Source: Rhexocercosporidium sp. MPI-PUGE-AT-0058
Lineage: Eukaryota > Ascomycota > Leotiomycetes > Helotiales
Direction of reading: 5' to 3'
DNA length: 64,000 bases
Assembly: GCA_020746875.1 (NCBI GenBank)
Contig: JAGTJL010000008.1
Location: 2,170,001-2,234,000 of the forward strand
The notes beneath the pieces are model-generated. The model was not told the origin of the DNA, made no database searches, and was given only the letters and a program-made list of their open reading frames with translations. Position 1 is the stretch's first letter. Every line of letters starts with the position of its first letter. Of the stretch, positions 58,038 to 64,000 are shown in pieces. The translations under genes were made by a program, and so were the position numbers.

Positions 58038-58957
58038 TTTTGTGGTTGTTGTTGAGAGGTTGATGTTTGGTAATGAAGTGGGGAGCGAGGCAAGGCGAGC
58101 AAGGCTGAGGATAAAACAGTGCCGAGAACTAGCGCGGATTTGACTAGTGGAGCAAAGTCTGGGGTAGAAAGCCCGACTTGAATTTTCCCAAATGGAATTT
58201 GAACATGTGGGTACTATAACTGTTTTAAACGATACTCAAGTAAAGTTGAATTTTTGGCTGCCATTGTTTGTGAAGAATTGGGGTTAAGGTGTAAGTGAAG
58301 TATCTGAGGGGAAGCGAATTTACAAGTATCTTATAATATAGATCTACCACAGCAAAGTACTGGAACATCCGGGAAACTCACTACGATCGAAGATAGAGCT
58401 GTGTTGACATCACAGTCTCTCAGGAACAAGGTCAGAAACAATATAAAATATCCATGAGTGAAGGGAATTTGGCAGCAGCAGCGACAGATGTACATGTACA
58501 TAGGTAAACTTCGGATGATTAGGTGATTGAGTCAAGCCCAAATTCAAGTGTCTACTTCTTTAAACAAAACGAATCTGGCTGAGGAGGATGAGAAGAGAGG
58601 AAAAGAGGAAGTTGTAGATGTTGAGGGTCAAGGCTTCTCAAATGAACAGAATTGTTGTTATTTAAGCGAGCGTAAAAAGGGGCTGTTGATGTCGAGATAT
58701 CGGTCATGATCTTAGGTTACTTTGGATATTCCATGACTTTGAACGAAGATGTTCAAATGATGTTCAAAAAGTCCAAAGTCGGAAAGGAATTTCCAAGCTA
58801 AGAATTATTTGCAAAGGTGAATCTCAACCCAAACAAAGGAAATTTCCTCGCTGCAGACTCTAGAATGATGAACTCTTACTCCAAAAAGAGACACATAGCA
58901 TGAAAGGCTCATCGGTCTCTCAACAACCTCCTCCTAACACACAATCAATACACTAAA
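58038..58957. other. Divergent intergenic region, HUB1 / unnamed gene
   Basis: About 920 bases between two divergent starts; no gene supported. Confidence 0.5.
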
Positions 58958-59801
58958 ATGCCTCTCAACGACCGTGGAAAGACCGAATTCGAAGACACGC
59001 ACCAAACACAAAATACATTTCCTTCTCTACGCCACAAAAGGAGCTCTCTCTTCAACCCATTCCGGTCACGCTCATCTTCAGAGCACCTGAGGCAGAGAGC
59101 AGCCGCTCCGATCATCCCAGAGACAGTGCCCGAAGTACGAGAGGGTCCTATTCTGAAGTCCTCATCGTCAGCGATGTTTATTGCGAAGATGAAATCTGAG
59201 CTATTCCTCTCTCAATTCAAACGCGTAAGCACCGTACCCTCCCACAATCTGCCTCGAATATAATACGTAAGCCCTTAACTAACAAGACAAATTTCTAAAG
59301 GCACAAGAAGCCTACCTAACCGGCGACCTCAACCTCTGTCAACACCGGTGCACTGAACTTCTCGAAACACCCGCGCTCCACCTCGACACGCGTATCGAAA
59401 CTCTCCAACTACTAGCTACCATCGTACCTCTCCCCGTAGCACAAGAACATCTCTCTGACGCTTTATGTCTTCTCGATCTAGCTGTTGAGAGAGGAGGTAT
59501 TGCCCAGGAACAGATGCAGGCGCTTCTTGGGTTGAGGATCACTACGCTTGATATTCTTGCGAGGCTGGGGAAAGAGATTGTTTTGGTAGGGAGGGAGGAG
59601 GAGGCCGCGGAGTGGAAGGCGAAGGGGTCGTTGAGGGGGCATAGAAGGAGGTATGTTGATGATTCCGTACTGAGAGGCGTGTAAATATGTAGCAGCTTGA
59701 CTAACGGGTTCAGGGCCAGCAAGTACAACCTGAGAGCAAAAATCATTTATCAGCCGCTGGTTACTCAGGTTGCGGTGCCGATGCCGTTGCATCATTCTTA
59801 G
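58958..59801 (+). CDS. Unnamed helical (TPR-like) protein
   Basis: A 234-residue protein from exons 58958..59224, 59301..59650 and 59714..59801; introns are GT-AG and the phases match. The N-terminal ~70 residues are Ser/Arg-rich (KRSSLFNPFRSRSSSEHLRQ). The middle, from FKR/AQEAYLTGDLNLCQHRCTELL to RIETLQLLATIVPLPVAQEHL and LLDLAVERGG, is a run of amphipathic helices similar to one or two TPR hairpins. The tail is short and basic. I do not recognise a named family; it may be a fungal adaptor-type protein, but no function is supported. Confidence 0.75.
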
Positions 59802-60908
59802 GGAATAGGCGAAGTGAGACCATGAAATTCGGAGTAAGCCAAGCTGGGTAAAACGCTAGGTTGATAACTGGATGCTTGCATTGACGGAGATTGATGCTTC
59901 TTTACTGGCAGCCGGATTTCATAGCATCGAATTGGAGAAATGATGGCAAAGCTGTTGAAGATTGAGAATAATCATCATAAAACATGACTTGATATCGAGA
60001 TAATTGAGAATTGGGTAAGTTGAAGTTGTCAAAGAGATCTTCTGATATATAAATTATAGACTAAGAATTTATGGGCTGTAAGGCAGACTTACTTACGGAT
60101 AGATACCAAGAAATATAATTGACATTGACAAAAACTTTGGGATGTAGTGAAGCTAGTTTTGATATTGGAAGTAGGAATTTAGATGTGAATCTGTTCTCAC
60201 TTTGTTCACCATTGCCTTTTCAGGATTTTCAAGAACCTAAAAGATGAGAGGAGTCGGTCTAAACTATCAGACACATAGCGCCTTGCTGCCATATGTTTAT
60301 CACAGCCAAGCCATTATCGCTCAAACAACAACAAATGAAAACTAAAACCTAATCTAACGACTAAAGTAGTTCAGACAAAAATGTAAAGGGCCTGTCGTAC
60401 TTGGATAATCGGAACGCTGCCTATTTTCTTTTGGATATACTTGCTAGGTTCTACCTTCAAACCGGAGTGGACAATGTTCTTAAGTGTTGTGAAGATAAAG
60501 TCTCATTAAAGAGTTAACGCGCACCAAGACTGAGTCTTTGTAGCTAATTGGAAGAAGCAGAGCCGAAAAGTTGACTGGCTGGTGGGCATGGACCTTGAAT
60601 AACTAGGAGAATGCCGCTTTGTGGAGGATATTGATATCAACGTCAGCAAGTGACTCTATGACATTCATCTGGTGTGAATTTTGTTTTTGACTTGCAACTC
60701 AGTAATCTAGGATTCATTAAACTACTGGCTGTGGTAAATGTAAAGAATTAGATGGAAATGTCCCACTGGGACCTCGGTACGGTTCTATGCTCTTCACCTG
60801 TAGTAGATTAAGGACATAGACTCATAAATGCATTCAATTCATAAACTACGGCTAATTATTCAAACACGCTATAATGTCAAAACAATTCAGACCCCCCAAA
60901 TCAACAAC
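59802..60908. other. Intergenic, no gene
   Basis: About 1.1 kb AT-rich sequence between two converging genes; no gene. Confidence 0.5.
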
Positions 60909-61835
60909 TCACGGACCGAAAACAAGGGCTCTAACCTCAATGCTCTCTCTTCCTACAGCATTCTCCGGCGTTCTTGGATCCTGGAAAGCCGTATGAGGAA
61001 CTCGTCCACCCAGAACCTTAGTGCCAGGTTTCGTCGCCTCGGAATCAAAGCACTCCAGGAACAATCTCTCATCGTTCCTCATGCCCGACAAGTAATGCCA
61101 TTTTTGGCTATCATTGTACCTAATACCCGCAGTCTCACCAGTTCGGTCTGGGTATCTATGTTCGATAGGAATGAGATCATCATCCTTCAACGACGACGAG
61201 CTAGCGAAACCAAGAGGTGAAGCTTGGACTGGCCCGTTCAAAGGACGCCAGATATTGATGATTCGGTATCGACCTTGCAACAACTTCTCCGCTTCCTCAG
61301 GAAGATGATGGTGGACTCTGTCCGTGGCAGACTTCTTCGTCTGGTCGATATGGACTCTTGTGACCGGGGCTCTAGGAGCATTAGGATTCGAGCGGCGGAT
61401 CGTGTGGTCGAAAATGAAGACGCGGTTGCTCCCCTCCACATTATCCAAGATCAACTTCTCGACCTCCGGATAATACTTCTCCTTAATTGATGCATCGTCG
61501 ACGAAATCCCGCTCGGCGGACTCAGGGAGACCGGATACGACTTGGAAGGCGTCCTTGTCGAGGTTGTATTCGCTCTCCCGGCCGCGGATGTCGCGAATGG
61601 GGAGCTGGATATCGAAGTCGCCGTAGTTGCGCTGGTGGCCGTCGGCTTGCTGCTCGACATAATTGTAAGGCGCTGAGCCATCTTCTGGTGGTCTGAAATA
61701 GTTGAGGGTTACTATGGTGTCGCCGCGGGGTATGAATGTGCTCGAGCTGCTGCCGTTGGTATGTGCTGCTTCGGCGCGGGCTGATTGGGAGAGGTTGTGT
61801 GCCGCGGTTGCGTGTTGAGGTGCTGCGGTCGTCAT
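60909..61835 (-). CDS. CmcJ/AsaB (GA4-desaturase-type) family oxidoreductase
   Basis: A single-exon protein of 308 residues; ATG at 61835 (MTTAAPQHATAAHN). The frame stays open upstream without an ATG. It contains VFIFDHTIRR, then APVTRVHIDQTK, YRIINIWRPLNGPVQASPL, HRYPDRTGETAGIRYN and WHYLSGMRNDERLFLECFDS, the hallmark segments of the family named after CmcJ (7-alpha-cephem methoxylase partner), AsaB and gibberellin GA4 desaturase. Members are thought to be 2-oxoglutarate-type oxidoreductases of secondary metabolism; here a HxD-like pair (HID) and a later His (HYLSG) could be iron ligands. No biosynthetic genes surround it, so a role in a cluster is not supported. Confidence 0.85.
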   Translation of the reverse strand: MTTAAPQHATAAHNLSQSARAEAAHTNGSSSSTFIPRGDTIVTLNYFRPPEDGSAPYNYVEQQADGHQRNYGDFDIQLPIRDIRGRESEYNLDKDAFQVVSGLPESAERDFVDDASIKEKYYPEVEKLILDNVEGSNRVFIFDHTIRRSNPNAPRAPVTRVHIDQTKKSATDRVHHHLPEEAEKLLQGRYRIINIWRPLNGPVQASPLGFASSSSLKDDDLIPIEHRYPDRTGETAGIRYNDSQKWHYLSGMRNDERLFLECFDSEATKPGTKVLGGRVPHTAFQDPRTPENAVGRESIEVRALVFGP

Positions 61836-63066
61836 GATTCTGGATCTGATAGCCTTAGAAGCTGTGAAATATGTACTTGTACTGATGGTATGAATATATC
61901 CTTTTGATGCTATCTTGAACGTTGTGAAAAACTGGTTGGTGATAATAGTATGCAAAGGAATTGATTGAATGCTGCTTGGGAGGTGATAGGGATGTCAATG
62001 AGAGAGAGGGGAATAGCAATATATATCTCGACGATTAGTGTCAGACCATGCTGGCGTCATGAGTTGTTAGAAATCCGACCGAAGATTACAAAAAACATCG
62101 AAATATCCCCGCTGACAAGGTTGCCGAGGGCGGAGGGAACTCGAGATGTCATTTGCTAAGGAGGGACGATGTTGTTATTTCCGAAAAGCACGCAATGAAT
62201 CTAGGGTCGGCAAATAAAGCCGCACCGGTGTGACAAAATTAAAGGACTAACTTTCGTGGCAAATGCAAGATTAAAGCACCATATATCAGAATATGGTGTG
62301 TACATATAGAGAAATGACGTCGAAGGCATTGGACTTAGGGTCTTGAATTGCTGGTGAGACACGCCCTGCGAACTGGAGATCCCCCGAATTGAAGAGATCC
62401 GAGCTGGATTACCAACCACAGGAAGACATCAGTCGGCTCCCCCAAATACCAAAGCCATTGATTATTCATTCTACCATGAATACCGAACAGGCTCGGGAAG
62501 ATCATGCAGCTCGACGGAATGCTCTCAATTCAAAGACTGGATGCCTCCGTTTCACCAAGGAATTCAACAACGGCGAGCGTAGTTGTTGTATTCAAGAATT
62601 AGACAATAACTCTGTATCAAAATCGATTTCTATTCTATCCCCGTTTTGCTACATCTTTCATGGAAAATTTCCACTAAGCTATCCAAGGAATGTTCAAGTA
62701 CTACTGACAAGCAAGGGCATGAAACATGCAGCATCAGTAAGTATCCATCAGAGCAGGAGTTCATACAGTAACTGCGAAATGAGAGTAGGGAGCACAAGTT
62801 GGTTGCTCATGTGGCAGAGCCGCAATGGCACATATGCTAAAATGTGGAGCACGTGAACGCGTGGGCCCGGCACTAAAAGTAAACAAATCCGCCTCGATCC
62901 CAAACATGATCTTCGAAATGAAACACCGCAATTATGAAAGCTTCACATTTCCTACATAAACGAGCATAGCATTTACTCGGCATCCGTCGCGTCTCACTTC
63001 ATCTGACGCGACTTTCCAATAAACATAAACAACACATACGACAATCCCCGTGCGACAGTGGTAAAC
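61836..63066. other. Divergent intergenic region, no gene
   Basis: About 1.2 kb; the frame at 62389-62856 has no convincing features. Both flanking genes face outward, so it holds two promoters. Confidence 0.5.
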
Positions 63067-64000
63067 ATGAACGATGCAATGTTATCCTCTCCGGATCCTC
63101 TCAACGACTCTCCCACTTACCAATCTCCCGCGAAACCCCGACGCTCGTCGCGAGCCAGACGCAGCTTACCCCTCCAAGGAAGCTCTCCGAAGAAGCAAAC
63201 CTTCGAATTGGATGTTGGGAACAGCTTGTCACCGCAAAAGATTCGTGTCACGGTGGAGGCTGGAGAATCAGATGCGGAAAATGCATATTCACACTTCAAT
63301 GGACTATCCTCGTCCCCAACGCGAGTGCCAACGAATCGAAGAAGAGAGCGGACAACTACAACTATAGTTCCGGTGAAAGGTCTTTCGGACTCGGAGGATG
63401 AGGCCCCTCAAGCGGTTACTCCAAAGCGTGGCAGAGGCCGACCCAGAAAGTCAATTGGTACTCCCGTGCCTGCAAAGAAGACTGGACGTGCGAGCACACC
63501 GACTCAGAAGGGCAGAAGAAAATCCATTGGTTCACTGGTAGACGGTGATGATGATGAAGACATAAATTTTCAGATTGGAAAAGGAGTCGAGATTGGCCGA
63601 GGGAAGGGAAGGTCAAAGTCTAGATCTAGGTCTACGAAGGGGAGACGGAGCTCTACACCAGCGACTGCCTCTAAGACTGTGTCGAGCGCAGTGGGTAAGA
63701 AGGAAAAGGGATCTCGAAAAGCTCGGGGAACTAAAGACGTCGAGGTGCTAGAGAACGAAAGCTGTCAAGGCACTTTGCAGGACCAAGAACAAATTTTTGG
63801 TGATTACGATAATGATGGAGCTCTGGAGCCTATCGATTCCAATGCACATAGCCATGCGTCGCCGTACTCTACAATCCGATCAACCACTACAATTGGAGCG
63901 ACCGAACCAGATGTAGTGATTGCACGATTTGATCCAGAGGACGAGACGCCTCGACGACCTGGATGGTCAAGTCCACATGTGATTGAGGCTCCGTCCAGTT
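63067..64000 (+). CDS. AT-hook nuclear protein, N-terminal part (runs off the window)
   Basis: An uninterrupted frame of 311 codons begins at the ATG at 63067 (MNDAMLSSPDPLNDSPTYQS) and is still open at the window end. The sequence is Arg/Lys/Ser/Pro-rich, with PAKPRRSSRARRSL, an AT-hook core TPKRGRGRPRKSIGTP near nt 63424-63465, a second, weaker basic segment (KKTGRASTPTQKGRRKSIGS), RS-type SKSRSRSTKGRRSS, and acidic patches (DGDDDEDI, DPEDE). This composition suggests a nuclear DNA-binding protein of the kind annotated as AT DNA-binding in fungi; AT-hooks bind the minor groove of A/T-rich DNA. No other domain is visible in this part. It can be followed only in the next window. Confidence 0.8.
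   Translation, partial: MNDAMLSSPDPLNDSPTYQSPAKPRRSSRARRSLPLQGSSPKKQTFELDVGNSLSPQKIRVTVEAGESDAENAYSHFNGLSSSPTRVPTNRRRERTTTTIVPVKGLSDSEDEAPQAVTPKRGRGRPRKSIGTPVPAKKTGRASTPTQKGRRKSIGSLVDGDDDEDINFQIGKGVEIGRGKGRSKSRSRSTKGRRSSTPATASKTVSSAVGKKEKGSRKARGTKDVEVLENESCQGTLQDQEQIFGDYDNDGALEPIDSNAHSHASPYSTIRSTTTIGATEPDVVIARFDPEDETPRRPGWSSPHVIEAPSS

Noticed and set aside
62389..62856. Plus-strand 155-codon frame in the divergent intergenic region
   Set aside because: No domain, Ser/Thr-rich random-looking translation, and the position is promoter-like.

Overview
This window looks like nuclear DNA from a filamentous ascomycete (Pezizomycotina; Leotiomycetes is my guess, not proven). The signs are compact genes on both strands, 1-4 short GT-AG introns (about 50-190 nt) with CTAAC/CTGAC-like branch sites, fungal versions of housekeeping proteins, a secreted LysM/hevein/GH18 chitinase locus, and a transposase copy whose stops sit where Trp and Gln codons are expected, as repeat-induced point mutation (RIP) would produce.

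Layout. 0-10 kb: the 3' end of SEC18/NSF, an adenine/adenosine deaminase-like gene, a KXD1-type BLOC-1 subunit and a DGK1-type CTP-dependent diacylglycerol kinase, separated by two long gene-free, simple-repeat-rich stretches. 10.2-12 kb: a decayed Tc1/mariner transposase with a 243-bp MITE nested inside it. 12-22 kb: a secretory cluster with a three-LysM protein (-), a secreted HExxH zincin-like protein (+) and a 1,389-residue LysM-LysM-hevein-GH18 chitinase (+) with a poly-Asp run and a late Kex2-type site; it resembles killer-toxin-like subgroup C chitinase loci. 22-25 kb: a long C2 / AGC-kinase / WW-like / ankyrin protein that has lost the catalytic Asp. 25-29 kb: gene-poor decayed DNA with an RRT8-like exon relic and a degenerate ~150-bp tandem repeat. 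29-43 kb: dense housekeeping genes (SPB4, an unnamed G-rich nuclear-type protein, a broken unnamed gene, RPS0, mitochondrial bS15m, VMA6, NOP58, an Old Yellow Enzyme). 45 kb: an intron-containing tRNA gene. 46-64 kb: RPC17, a PRS5-like PRPP synthase, a small secreted protein, a gutted FAD oxidase gene, DEG1/PUS3, GPI15/PIG-H, a Hub1 protein with an RS-rich N-terminus, an unnamed protein, a CmcJ/AsaB-like oxidoreductase, and an AT-hook protein that runs off the end.

Functionally, much of the housekeeping content concerns ribosomes and RNA: SPB4 and NOP58 (rRNA processing), RPS0 and bS15m (ribosomes), RPC17 (Pol III), DEG1 (tRNA pseudouridine) and Hub1 (splicing). Several neighbours are divergent pairs with short shared promoters (RPS0/bS15m, VMA6/NOP58, RPC17/PRS). 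The accessory interest lies in the chitinase/LysM locus, the pseudokinase, the nested transposons and three gene relics. Exon boundaries were assigned by reading splice signals and protein continuity by eye.
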